Part shown: positions 35,794-44,373 of the stretch, piece by piece
Layout of the letters: every line of letters starts with the position of its first letter
How positions within the stretch are numbered: position 1 is the first letter of the stretch
NCBI GenBank assembly: GCA_045599365.1
Contig: JAZRVS010000032.1
Location: 1-64,000, forward strand
Direction: 5' to 3'
DNA length: 64,000 nt
Source: UBA1715 sp045599365
Lineage (GTDB): Bacteria > Bacteroidota > Bacteroidia > Bacteroidales > UBA1715
Made by a program: the position numbers and the translations under genes
The notes under the pieces: model-generated
Told to the model about the DNA's origin: nothing
Database searches by the model: none
Seen by the model: the letters and a program-made list of their open reading frames with translations, nothing else

Positions 35794-35801
35794 CAAAATT
35801 A
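35794..35801 (-). promoter_or_regulatory. -7 element of the glycogen operon
   Basis: TAATTTTG on the minus strand, an exact TAnnTTTG match 30 bases upstream of ATG 35764. The 378-base gap from 35765 to 36142 also holds repeat copy C and the thrS promoter; I see no gene in it. Confidence 0.55.
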
Positions 35802-35863
35802 GAAATTTTTTGCAAATAAAGAAATCAATTTTCTTCTTTATAATGAAAAAATTAGAGAATAAT

Positions 35864-36009
35864 ATACAAGTTGGCAGTATAATCGTTTGTAATTGGGTGT
35901 CAGTAGTCAGTTTCCATTCTCAGTTTGATTTCCATAAAGGAAAGTTGATTACATAAAGAGATTCGTTTGACAACTGATAACTGACAACTAAATTACTGTC
36001 AAGATGTAT
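35864..36009 (+). repeat. MITE-like dispersed repeat, copy C
   Basis: A 146-base element, ATACAAGTTGG to CAAGATGTAT, homologous to copies A (7759-7885) and B (12464-12603). The ends ATACAAGTTGGCAGTA and, inverted, ATACATCTTGACAGTA pair imperfectly, and internal GTCAGTAGTCAGTTT can pair with AACTGATAACTGAC, so the unit can fold as a long hairpin. It lies between the divergent glycogen operon and thrS. Confidence 0.85.
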
Positions 36010-36113
36010 GTCATTGTCAAAAATTATAAAAAATATATGAGCGTTGTTAATATATAGATGTTGTCGCTAATGATATTTTTCTACATACTATTATAACGAA
36101 TTTGAAATTTTAC

Positions 36114-36121
36114 TACCTTTG
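36114..36121 (+). promoter_or_regulatory. -7 element of thrS
   Basis: TACCTTTG, followed by CGTG as before pheT. It contains the TTG at 36119 that opens the longer reading frame, so translation must begin at ATG 36143. Confidence 0.6.
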
Positions 36122-36142
36122 CGTGCGAAAAATTATATAGTA

Positions 36143-38089
36143 ATGATACAAATAACTTTTCCTGACGGTAGTGTTAAGGAGTTCAACAACGGAACTACTC
36201 CGTTGGAAATAGCACAAAGTTTGAGTTCTCAACTTGCTCGAGAGGTTGTGGTTGCAACTGTTAATGGTGTAGCTTGGGACTTGACTCGTGGTATTAATGA
36301 AGATGCAACTATTGCGCTTCATAAATTTGAAGATAAAGAAGGTAAACACGCTTTTTGGCATTCTTCAGCTCACCTTTTGGCTGAAGCATTACAAATATTA
36401 TATCCAAATACAAAATTCGGAATTGGTCCAGCTATCGAAAATGGATTTTATTACGATGTTGATCTTGGTGATGTTACTTTGACTGAAAAAGATTTGACGG
36501 CAATTGAAAATAAAATGCTTGAACTTGCTCGTCAAAAGAGTGATTATGTTCGTAAAGACGTGCCGAAAGCTGACGCATTGAAATATTTTGGTGATAAGAA
36601 CGAGACGTACAAGGTTGAATTAATCAATGACTTGGAAGATGGTTCTATCACGTATTATACTCAGGGTTCATTCACTGATTTGTGTCGTGGTCCACATTTG
36701 CCAAATACAGAACCAATCAAGGCTGTGAAGTTGACAAGTATTGCTGGTGCATATTGGCGTGGCGATGAAAATCGCAAGCAATTGACTCGTATCTATGGTA
36801 TTACATACCCCAAAAAGAAAATGCTTGACGAATATCTTGAACTTTTGGAACAAGCAAAACTTCGTGACCATAGAAAAATCGGTAAGGAAATGGAACTTTT
36901 TATGTTCTCCGATTTAGTTGGTAAAGGTTTGCCAATTTGGTTGCCAAAAGGAACAGATTTACGTCTTCGTTTGGAAGATGCATTGAAGAAAATCCAAAAA
37001 CGCTTTGGTTACCAACAAGTTATAACTCCTCATATTGGAGGAAAGAACTTGTACGTAACTTCTGGACACTGGGATCATTATGGTAAAGATAGTTTCCAAC
37101 CAATCACAACACCAGAAGAGGGCGAAGTGTATTTGTTGAAACCAATGAACTGTCCTCACCACTGTATGATTTATAAAAATGCACCTCGCTCGTACAAAGA
37201 TTTACCATTCCGTTGTGCTGAATTTGGAACAGTATATCGTTATGAGCAAAGTGGTGAATTACACGGACTTACGCGTGTTCGTTCGTTTACACAAGACGAT
37301 GCACACATTTTCTGCCGTCCAGATCAAGTAAAAGATGAATTTTTGAAAGTAATTGATATTATCAACATTATTTTCAAGGCATTGAAATTTGATAAATTCG
37401 AAGCTCAAGTGTCTCTTCGAGATAAAACAAACACAACCAAATATATTGGTAGCGATGAAGATTGGGAACGAGCAGAAAAAGCAATTATTGAGGCTGCAGC
37501 AGAAAAAGGTTTGAATACAATAGTTGAATACGGAGAAGCTGCATTCTACGGACCAAAATTGGACTTTATGGTTCGCGATGCACTTGGAAGAAGATGGCAA
37601 TTGGGAACAATCCAAGTTGACTACAACTTGCCAAAACGTTTTGATCTCGAATACATAACAAGCGAAAACACAAAAGAACGTCCAGTTATGATTCATCGTG
37701 CACCATTTGGCTCAATGGAGCGTTTCGTTGCTGTGTTAATTGAACACACTGCGGGAAGATTCCCATTGTGGTTGACTCCAGACCAAGCAGTAATCATACC
37801 TGTAAGCGAAAAATATAACGAATATGCGAAAAAAGTTTTGAATTTATTAAATAATTCCGATATTCGCACGCTCATTGATGATAGAAACGAAAAGGTTGGT
37901 AAAAAGATACGTGATAATGAGTTGAAACACATTCCATACCTTCTTGTAGTGGGAGAGAACGAGCAAAATGAGGGTACTGTTTCTGTGAGAAAACAAGGCG
38001 AAGGAAATGGTGCTGAAGTAATGAAAAATGAAGATTTTGTTTTGATGATTTCTGCCGAAGTTGCCGAACAAATGAATGAATTGAGATAA
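36143..38089 (+). CDS. thrS: threonine--tRNA ligase
   Basis: The 648-residue enzyme has the complete bacterial order: TGS domain (residues 1-62, MIQITFPDGSVKEF), editing N2 domain with HxxxH (FWHSSAHLLAEAL, about 70-82) and SFTDLCRGPHLP (about 180), class II catalytic core with motif 2 (FRCAEFGTVYRYEQSGELHGLTRVRSFTQDDAHIF region near 365-395, visible as RVRSFTQDDAHIF; zinc Cys in MNCPHHC) and motif 3 GSMERF, then the anticodon-binding domain (about 540-648). It heads the classic thrS-infC-rpmI-rplT operon. The start was corrected to ATG 36143 since the upstream TTG lies in the promoter. Confidence 0.97.
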   Translation: MIQITFPDGSVKEFNNGTTPLEIAQSLSSQLAREVVVATVNGVAWDLTRGINEDATIALHKFEDKEGKHAFWHSSAHLLAEALQILYPNTKFGIGPAIENGFYYDVDLGDVTLTEKDLTAIENKMLELARQKSDYVRKDVPKADALKYFGDKNETYKVELINDLEDGSITYYTQGSFTDLCRGPHLPNTEPIKAVKLTSIAGAYWRGDENRKQLTRIYGITYPKKKMLDEYLELLEQAKLRDHRKIGKEMELFMFSDLVGKGLPIWLPKGTDLRLRLEDALKKIQKRFGYQQVITPHIGGKNLYVTSGHWDHYGKDSFQPITTPEEGEVYLLKPMNCPHHCMIYKNAPRSYKDLPFRCAEFGTVYRYEQSGELHGLTRVRSFTQDDAHIFCRPDQVKDEFLKVIDIINIIFKALKFDKFEAQVSLRDKTNTTKYIGSDEDWERAEKAIIEAAAEKGLNTIVEYGEAAFYGPKLDFMVRDALGRRWQLGTIQVDYNLPKRFDLEYITSENTKERPVMIHRAPFGSMERFVAVLIEHTAGRFPLWLTPDQAVIIPVSEKYNEYAKKVLNLLNNSDIRTLIDDRNEKVGKKIRDNELKHIPYLLVVGENEQNEGTVSVRKQGEGNGAEVMKNEDFVLMISAEVAEQMNELR

Positions 38090-38119
38090 ATATTAGTATA
38101 AACAAGATAAAACAAATAA

Positions 38120-38653
38120 ATGGGAGCAGCTAACGAATTAGCCGATAACTTTAAAACAAATCATGCCATTAGGGCACGTGAAGTACGCTTGGTTGGTGAC
38201 AATGTTACGCAAGGTGTGTATTCAATTTTTGATGCATTGAAAATTGCTGACGATCAAAATCTTGATTTAGTTGAAATTTCTCCAAATGCTGATCCTCCAG
38301 TTTGTCGTGTTATAGATTTTCAAAAGTTTCTTTATAGTATGAAGAAGAAACAAAAAGAAATCAAAGCTAATAGTGCGAAAGTAGAAGTAAAGGAAATACG
38401 TTTTGGTCCTCAAACAGATGAACACGATTATCAGTTTAAATTGAAACACGCACAAAAATTTATTGCTGAAGGAGCAAAGGTTCGTGCGTACGTGTTCTTC
38501 AAAGGTCGTTCAATTTTGTACAAAGAACAAGGAACAGAAGTTTTAACTCGTTTCATTAGTGATTTGGAAGATGTTGCAAAACTTGACCAAGAACCAAGAT
38601 TGGAAGGGAAAAGAATGTTTATTATTCTTTCTCCTATCTCTAAGAAAAAATAA
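38120..38653 (+). CDS. infC: translation initiation factor IF-3
   Basis: The 177-residue protein has the IF-3 N domain (about 10-85: IRAREVRLVGDN, ALKIADDQNLDLVEISPNADPPVCRVIDFQKF as DLVEISPNADPPVCRV) and C domain (about 92-177: KVEVKEIRFGPQTDEHDYQFKL as KEIRFGPQTDEHDY, ending LSPISKKK). It binds the 30S subunit and checks initiator tRNA and start codon. It begins with ATG, unlike the AUU start that autoregulates E. coli infC. It lies 30 bases after thrS and before the L35 and L20 genes. Confidence 0.97.
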   Translation: MGAANELADNFKTNHAIRAREVRLVGDNVTQGVYSIFDALKIADDQNLDLVEISPNADPPVCRVIDFQKFLYSMKKKQKEIKANSAKVEVKEIRFGPQTDEHDYQFKLKHAQKFIAEGAKVRAYVFFKGRSILYKEQGTEVLTRFISDLEDVAKLDQEPRLEGKRMFIILSPISKKK

Positions 38654-38680
38654 TTGTTTAACTAAATAAAGTGAAGTAAA

Positions 38681-38875
38681 ATGCCTAAAATGAAATCTAA
38701 ATCCAGTGCAAAAAAACGTTTTACTATAACGGGTTCTGGTAAAATCAAACGTAAAAAAGCGTTTAAAAGTCACTTGTTAACAAGAAAAGAAACGAAGCAA
38801 AAAAGAAATCTTCGTTATGCTACAACGGTTGACAAGACAAATGAAAAGAGCGTAAAAACAATGCTCGCAATTTAA
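38681..38875 (+). CDS. rpmI: 50S ribosomal protein L35
   Basis: This 64-residue, strongly basic protein begins MPKMKSKSSAKKRF, the L35 signature, with HLLTRKETKQKRNLR in the middle. It is in its normal place between infC and rplT. Length is typical for the family. Confidence 0.97.
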   Translation: MPKMKSKSSAKKRFTITGSGKIKRKKAFKSHLLTRKETKQKRNLRYATTVDKTNEKSVKTMLAI

Positions 38876-38950
38876 TTTATTGTATAACAATGATTCTGCA
38901 GCTAAGAACTAATGAGATAAGTAGTCGCGAATCGTTAAAATTTTAAAGGT

Positions 38951-39295
38951 ATGCCTAGATCAGTAAACAATGTTGCGTCAAGAGCACGCAGAAAGAAAAT
39001 CTTAAGCCAAACAAAAGGTTATTTTGGTGCAAGAAAAAATGTGTACACAGTTGCAAAAAATACTTTAGAAAAAGGTTTGCAATATGCGTATAGAGATAGA
39101 AAAGCTAAAAAGAGAAGTTTCCGTGCATTGTGGATTCAAAGAATCAATGCAGGTGTTCGTGCGTATGGAATGACTTACTCTCAATTTATTGGTGCGTTAG
39201 CAAAGAACAATATTACATTAAACCGTAAAGTTCTTGCTGACTTAGCAATGAATAACCCAGAAGCTTTTGAAGCTGTTGTAAAAGCAGTAAAATAA
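38951..39295 (+). CDS. rplT: 50S ribosomal protein L20
   Basis: This 114-residue basic protein begins MPRSVNNVASRARRKKIL and has KGYFGARKNVYTVAK, AYRDRKAKKRSFRALWIQRINA (as KKRSFRALWIQRINA) and GMTYSQFI, all typical of L20, an assembly protein bound to 23S rRNA that can repress its own operon in other bacteria. It is followed by a clear terminator at 39318-39345. Confidence 0.97.
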   Translation: MPRSVNNVASRARRKKILSQTKGYFGARKNVYTVAKNTLEKGLQYAYRDRKAKKRSFRALWIQRINAGVRAYGMTYSQFIGALAKNNITLNRKVLADLAMNNPEAFEAVVKAVK

Positions 39296-39317
39296 ATTTT
39301 TTGAAACAATTATTTTT

Positions 39318-39345
39318 AGGGAAGTCTCGGGCTTCCCTTTTTTTT
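39318..39345 (+). terminator. intrinsic terminator after rplT
   Basis: AGGGAAG-tctcggg-CTTCCCT followed by eight T. It closes the thrS-infC-rpmI-rplT operon. Confidence 0.93.
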
Positions 39346-39415
39346 AATAATACATATCTAAGAAATCATTGATAAAAAAAGACAACTGATTTCGGGAAAT
39401 TGAAAACTCTAAAAT

Positions 39416-40132
39416 ATGAAAATAGCTCTTGTTGGATACGGGAAAATGGGAAAAGAAATTGAAAAAATCGCTATAGAACGAGGTCATTCAATTGTCTTAA
39501 CCATAGATATAAATAATCAAGAAGATTTTACAATAGAAAATTTAAAAAATGCTGATGTTGTAATTGAATTTACTACACCAAAAACGGCATATAACAATTA
39601 TCTTCAGTGTTTTAAGGCTGGTGTTCCTGTCGTTTCTGGCTCTACTGGTTGGACGGATAAATTTGACGAAATAGCTTCTATTTGTAAAGAAACGGGTAAT
39701 GCTTTCTTTTATTCTTCAAATTATAGTCTTGGTGTCAATATATTCTTTGAATTGAATAGAAAGCTTGCAGCAATTATGAATAAGTTTCCTCAATATGACG
39801 TGTGTGTAGAAGAGGCTCATCACAATCAAAAACTTGATGCTCCAAGTGGGACAGCAATTACAATAGCGAAAGATATTCTTGCTAATGTTGAACGTAAAAA
39901 AGATTGGAGACTTAATGAATTTAAATCAACTGATGAATTACAAGTTGTTTCAACTCGTTTAGGAACAATTCCAGGAACACATATTGTTACGTACGATTCT
40001 GCTGATGATACATTAGAAATCAAACATTCTGCAAAATCTCGTCGCGGACTTGCATTTGGTGCTGTTCTTGCTGCAGAGTTTGTAAAGGATAAAAAAGGCG
40101 TATTTGGAATGAAGGACTTGTTGGATATATAG
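39416..40132 (+). CDS. dapB: 4-hydroxy-tetrahydrodipicolinate reductase
   Basis: The 238-residue enzyme reduces HTPA to tetrahydrodipicolinate in lysine and diaminopimelate synthesis. It shows the dinucleotide loop VGYGKMGKEI (residues 6-15), IEFTTPKTAYNNY, the VVSGSTGWTD block (about 75) and the family signature EEAHHNQKLDAPSGTA (about 125-140, with catalytic His and the Lys/DAPSGTA substrate loop). Length is on the short side (E. coli 273), as common in this phylum. It is flanked by the rplT terminator and a bidirectional terminator, so it is a single-gene unit. Confidence 0.96.
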   Translation: MKIALVGYGKMGKEIEKIAIERGHSIVLTIDINNQEDFTIENLKNADVVIEFTTPKTAYNNYLQCFKAGVPVVSGSTGWTDKFDEIASICKETGNAFFYSSNYSLGVNIFFELNRKLAAIMNKFPQYDVCVEEAHHNQKLDAPSGTAITIAKDILANVERKKDWRLNEFKSTDELQVVSTRLGTIPGTHIVTYDSADDTLEIKHSAKSRRGLAFGAVLAAEFVKDKKGVFGMKDLLDI

Positions 40133-40153
40133 AAGAAAATTATACAAGGATAC

Positions 40154-40190
40154 AAAAAAGGATTGGCATTTCTGTCAATCCTTTTTTTTT
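40154..40190. terminator. bidirectional terminator between dapB and the PPi-phosphofructokinase gene
   Basis: AAAAAAGGATTG, a ten-base loop, then CAATCC and a run of ten T. The A-rich left arm and T-rich right arm allow termination of both convergent genes. Confidence 0.9.
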
Positions 40191-40209
40191 GTGTTGATAA
40201 TTCTAAAAA

Positions 40210-41829
40210 TTATTTGTTTTGTTCAAATTGTAATGTTTTTGTTGGTTGGTCGCAAACTTCAGATGGACCGAAGTATTGGATTGGACCTGGATATACATAG
40301 CAAGTTTCTTTAGCCCAAGTTTCGCGGTTCGCAACAAGTGCTTTGAAAGGAGCACCATCCAATTCAACCAAAGCTTTACGGATAACAGGTTTCATTGCTC
40401 CGTGACGTTTTTCCATGTTCATCATCATTGTGATAGGAACACCAGCTGCAATCCATTGATCAGCTGGTTTAGTAGTGTTCTTAATCAATGACATATAACC
40501 AGATTTGCCAGAAGCAATCAAGTTAGCTGCATTGAAACCAAGTGAGTAACAATAGTCAGCGTCGAAGTTAGATGGAGCAGCGCAACGACCTTCGTAACCG
40601 AAGAAGTGTCCAAGACCAGAGAATTTACCCGTGTATGAACCAGCAGCTTTTCTCTTAGCTAATTCTGTTCTAACCATTTCAATTAACAATTTTTCTGTTT
40701 CAATCAAAGAAACTTGTACGTTTCCGTGTGGGTCACGTTCAAGAGTTAATTGTTTTTGTACGAAATCTGGAAGAGAAGCGTAAACAGAAGCTGAATTAGC
40801 CGAAAGTTTTTTAACGGCAGCAGCAACATCACCATTAGTTTCAGCCAATAAGTCGTTCAATTCTTTTATTAAAACTTTCATTTCTGGAATGAATTCAATC
40901 AAACCTTCAGGAATCAAAACAACACCGAAGTTGTTGCCAGCAGCAGCACGAGTTGCAACAGTGTCAGCGATATTACCAACGATTTGAGCTAAAGTCATTT
41001 TCTTTGCTTCAACTTCTTCTGAAACGATACAAATGTTTGGTTGAGTTTGAAGACCGCATTCCAAAGCGATATGAGAAGCCGAGCGACCCATTAATTTGAT
41101 GAAGTGCCAGTATTTTTTTGCTGAGTTAGCGTCACGCATAATGTTACCGATAACTTCAGAGTAAACTTTACAAGCAGTATCGAAACCGAAAGATGTTTCA
41201 ATTTGGTCGTTTTTCAAATCGCCATCAATTGTTTTTGGGCAACCGATTACTTGGATGCCTGTATTTTTTTGTAGGTAGTATTCTGCAAGTACACAAGCAT
41301 TTGTGTTAGAATCATCACCACCGATGATTACTAATGCTTTGATACCTAATTTATTACAAATTTCAATTCCTGAATCAAATTGAGAAGTTTCTTCCAATTT
41401 TGTACGACCAGAACCAATGATATCAAAACCACCAGTATTACGATATGCATCAATAATATCAGAAGTTAATTCAATGTATTTATGGTCAATCAATCCGCTA
41501 GGTCCACCCAAGAAACCATACAATTTAGCATTTTTGTTCAACGATTTGATACCGTCAAATAAACCAGAAATAACATTGTGTCCACCAGGAGCTTGACCAC
41601 CTGAAAGAATAACACCAACATTAAAATCTCCCATTGCCATTTTCGATGCAGCTTCTTCGAAAGTTACGATAGGCATGCCGTACGTGTTAGGAAATAATTT
41701 TTTGATTTCTTCTTGGTTAGCAACAGATTGAGTTGCCTTACCTTCTTTAAGAACTACACCACCTTTGAAAGCTTTTGGCAATTTAGGTTGATACGCAGCT
41801 CTTGCTTTTTGTAATGCACTAATAGCCAT
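40210..41829 (-). CDS. pfp: diphosphate--fructose-6-phosphate 1-phosphotransferase
   Basis: The 539-residue enzyme phosphorylates fructose-6-phosphate using pyrophosphate, reversibly, in glycolysis. It belongs to the long PPi-PFK branch: GGQAPGGHNVISGL (about residue 75), GGPSGLI, IGGDDSNTNACVLAEYY (GGDDS, where ATP-PFKs have GGDGS, marks PPi use), PKTIDGDLKND (about 200, catalytic Asp in TIDGD) and MGRSASHIALECGLQT. Length agrees with the ~550-residue type. A -7 box at 41875-41882 precedes it. Single gene ending at the bidirectional terminator. Confidence 0.96.
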   Translation of the reverse strand: MAISALQKARAAYQPKLPKAFKGGVVLKEGKATQSVANQEEIKKLFPNTYGMPIVTFEEAASKMAMGDFNVGVILSGGQAPGGHNVISGLFDGIKSLNKNAKLYGFLGGPSGLIDHKYIELTSDIIDAYRNTGGFDIIGSGRTKLEETSQFDSGIEICNKLGIKALVIIGGDDSNTNACVLAEYYLQKNTGIQVIGCPKTIDGDLKNDQIETSFGFDTACKVYSEVIGNIMRDANSAKKYWHFIKLMGRSASHIALECGLQTQPNICIVSEEVEAKKMTLAQIVGNIADTVATRAAAGNNFGVVLIPEGLIEFIPEMKVLIKELNDLLAETNGDVAAAVKKLSANSASVYASLPDFVQKQLTLERDPHGNVQVSLIETEKLLIEMVRTELAKRKAAGSYTGKFSGLGHFFGYEGRCAAPSNFDADYCYSLGFNAANLIASGKSGYMSLIKNTTKPADQWIAAGVPITMMMNMEKRHGAMKPVIRKALVELDGAPFKALVANRETWAKETCYVYPGPIQYFGPSEVCDQPTKTLQFEQNK

Positions 41830-41874
41830 GTATTTAATAATTTAATTATACTTTGTTTAATGTTTGCGAAGATA

Positions 41875-41882
41875 CAAAAATA
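41875..41882 (-). promoter_or_regulatory. -7 element of the PPi-phosphofructokinase gene
   Basis: TATTTTTG on the minus strand, an exact TAnnTTTG match 46 bases upstream of ATG 41829. Confidence 0.55.
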
Positions 41883-41997
41883 TTCAATATAAGGATGAGA
41901 AGAATATAGATATATTTTGTTTGTGTAAGAAAAAATGTATCTATGCGTTCTATTGCCTAAAAAATCGTATATTAGCGAAATTTTTTATCGTACGTTC

Positions 41998-44370
41998 ATG
42001 TGGGTTAAGTTTGCACGTATCATATTAAAAAATAGATTGACAATTATTGTTGTCTTGTCGATATTGACACTTGGAATGGCGTTTGAAGCTTCAAGAGTCA
42101 AATTGTCGTATGAATATGTTTCAATGTTGCCGCAAACGGACACTTCGTATCGTCAGTTTGCTCAATTTAAAAAAGATTTTGGTTCTGATGCTAATGGGTT
42201 AATCATTGGCTTAAAGACAAAAGATTTATTTACCCTACAAACATTCAATTCATTTATTGAGATGTGTGATACAATTCACAAACTTGAAGGTGTTGATAAT
42301 GTAATGTCGGTTGGGCAAGCAGTACAAATTGAAGGCTCTAAAATAACGAAATTTTTTGAGGAAAAACCTCAAACTCAAGAAGAACTAGATTCCATTTCCC
42401 AGTTGATATTATCGCAGCCATTGTATCGTGGAATGTTGTTTAGTGAAGATACAACGACATTCGTTACACTATTAACTATGCGACAATCTATTTTGGATAG
42501 TCCTGCGAGAGAAGGTTTAATAGCTCATATTCAAGAAATTGTAAATGCTTTTTCTCAATCCGAAAATATTGAAACATTTTTCACAGGAATGCCTTATATC
42601 CGTACACAAACGTCACTTAAGTTACAAAACGAACTTGTGATGTTTATTGTTATGGCTGTTTTGGTATGTGCAATAATTTTATTACTAGTTTTTCGCTCAC
42701 TCAAAAATACACTATTTTCAATGGTTGTTGTGGCTGTATCGGTTGTTTGGGTTCTTGGTTGGATGGGAATGTTCAAGTACGAAATTTCTGCAATGAGTTC
42801 TATGTTGCCACCTCTTATTATTGTAATAAGTGTGCCAAATTGTGTCTTTTTCTTGAATAAGTATCATCAGGAATTTTCAGTTCATGGAAATAAGATAAAA
42901 GCATTACAGCGAACAATATATAAGGTCGGTAATGCGGTGTTTTTATCAAATTTAACAACGTCAATAGGTTTCTTTACATTTATATTTACAAGTAGCCCAA
43001 TTTTGAAAGAGTTTGGTATTGTCGCAACTCTTGGTATTATGGGGGTTTTTGTATTTTCAATGTTAATAATGTCAATTGTGTATAGTTTCTTACCTTCTCC
43101 AACATATAGCGAGTTGAAACATCTTGAGAGTAAGATGTTTACGAAGGTTGTTGACTTTATTTTGAATGTAACGGAAAATCGAAGAACTATTGTATATGTT
43201 TCAACGGTAGTTTTGCTTGTGATTGCGTTAGTTGGTGCTTCGCAAATAAAATCAACGGGCTATGTTGTTGACGATTTGCCACAAGATGATGCGATTATGA
43301 AGGATTTGAAGTATGCTGAGGAGAAATTTAAAGGGGTTCTTCCTCTTGAGTTTCAAATTGAAGATACTGCAAAAATCAATTTGATGACAGATAGAGCGTT
43401 CTTAAAGAGAATGCAACGTTTTACAGATAGTTTAGGAAATTATCCAGAGGTGGCGAAACCATTGTCTATTATTGACTTTTTGAAGTTTGCTTGGCAATCT
43501 AACAATGGAGGAAAACCTGAGTATTATACGTTACCAAATTCAACGGATATGTTTTTCAAAAATAAGTTGAAAAAGTTGGTAAAAGGGTCTTCTGAAGGTT
43601 TAGGTTCTCTTCAGTATTCATTGGTTGATTCAACAGGAAAAAAAGTACGTATTCGTTGCTCTGCTCAAGATATAGGAACGAATAGGATGGCAGATTTGGA
43701 AAGTCGATTAAGAACCGATTTGGATTCTGTCTTCCCAACAGATCGCTATAAAACACTGATAACTGGAACAAGTTCAATATATTTTAAGGGAACGCAATAT
43801 TTGTTGAAAAATTTGTATGTAAGTTTGGCTTTGGCTATTGTGATTATTGCATTCTTTATGGCATTGTTATTCCGATCAAAACGAATGGTGTTGGTTTCGT
43901 TAATCCCAAATATTTTACCATTATTTTTTACAGCTGCATTGATGGGATTTATTGGTATTCCAATAAAATTGACAACAATATTTGTGTTTAGTGTCGCTTT
44001 TGGTATTTCTGTTGATGATACTATTCATTTGTTGTCGCGTTATCGACAAGAATTAAAGAATTCAAATGGTGTAATTCATGAATCGGTACTTTCTGCGGTT
44101 CGAGAAACATCTCCAAGTATGATTTCAACTTCAATAATATTGTTTTTCGGATTTATGGTCTTCTCGTTCTCCGAATTTGGCGGGACTCAAGCAATGGGAA
44201 TTTTGGTTTCATTGACTTTATTGTTTGCAATGTTATTCAATAACTTGTTGCTACCAAGTTTGTTGCTTTCTTTGGATAAAAGAATTACAACAAAGCATTT
44301 TCAAGAACCCTTGTTGGATATCTATAACGAAGAAGAAGATATAGAGTTGGAGGATTTACAAATAGAGTAG
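41998..44370 (+). CDS. RND superfamily (MMPL-type) membrane exporter
   Basis: From ATG 41998 the protein has 790 residues. It has two copies of the RND half: a first membrane helix (about 14-32), a periplasmic loop (about 35-205), five helices (about 207-365), a helix near 398-415, a second periplasmic loop (about 420-620) and five more helices to about residue 765. The motif VAFGISVDDTIHLLSRY near residue 665 is the transmembrane-4 acid motif of the family. The C-terminus is acidic (EEEDIELEDLQIE). Such proteins export lipids, hopanoids or other hydrophobic compounds; the substrate here is unknown. No outer-membrane or adaptor partner lies nearby. The frame begins at 41935, but the extra 21 residues are hydrophobic-poor and unlike the family. 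Confidence 0.9.
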   Translation: MWVKFARIILKNRLTIIVVLSILTLGMAFEASRVKLSYEYVSMLPQTDTSYRQFAQFKKDFGSDANGLIIGLKTKDLFTLQTFNSFIEMCDTIHKLEGVDNVMSVGQAVQIEGSKITKFFEEKPQTQEELDSISQLILSQPLYRGMLFSEDTTTFVTLLTMRQSILDSPAREGLIAHIQEIVNAFSQSENIETFFTGMPYIRTQTSLKLQNELVMFIVMAVLVCAIILLLVFRSLKNTLFSMVVVAVSVVWVLGWMGMFKYEISAMSSMLPPLIIVISVPNCVFFLNKYHQEFSVHGNKIKALQRTIYKVGNAVFLSNLTTSIGFFTFIFTSSPILKEFGIVATLGIMGVFVFSMLIMSIVYSFLPSPTYSELKHLESKMFTKVVDFILNVTENRRTIVYVSTVVLLVIALVGASQIKSTGYVVDDLPQDDAIMKDLKYAEEKFKGVLPLEFQIEDTAKINLMTDRAFLKRMQRFTDSLGNYPEVAKPLSIIDFLKFAWQSNNGGKPEYYTLPNSTDMFFKNKLKKLVKGSSEGLGSLQYSLVDSTGKKVRIRCSAQDIGTNRMADLESRLRTDLDSVFPTDRYKTLITGTSSIYFKGTQYLLKNLYVSLALAIVIIAFFMALLFRSKRMVLVSLIPNILPLFFTAALMGFIGIPIKLTTIFVFSVAFGISVDDTIHLLSRYRQELKNSNGVIHESVLSAVRETSPSMISTSIILFFGFMVFSFSEFGGTQAMGILVSLTLLFAMLFNNLLLPSLLLSLDKRITTKHFQEPLLDIYNEEEDIELEDLQIE

Positions 44371-44373
44371 CCT

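Noticed and set aside
36119..36142. Longer thrS start at TTG 36119
   Set aside because: The TTG belongs to the TACCTTTG promoter box; MIQITFPDGS from ATG 36143 is the normal TGS start.
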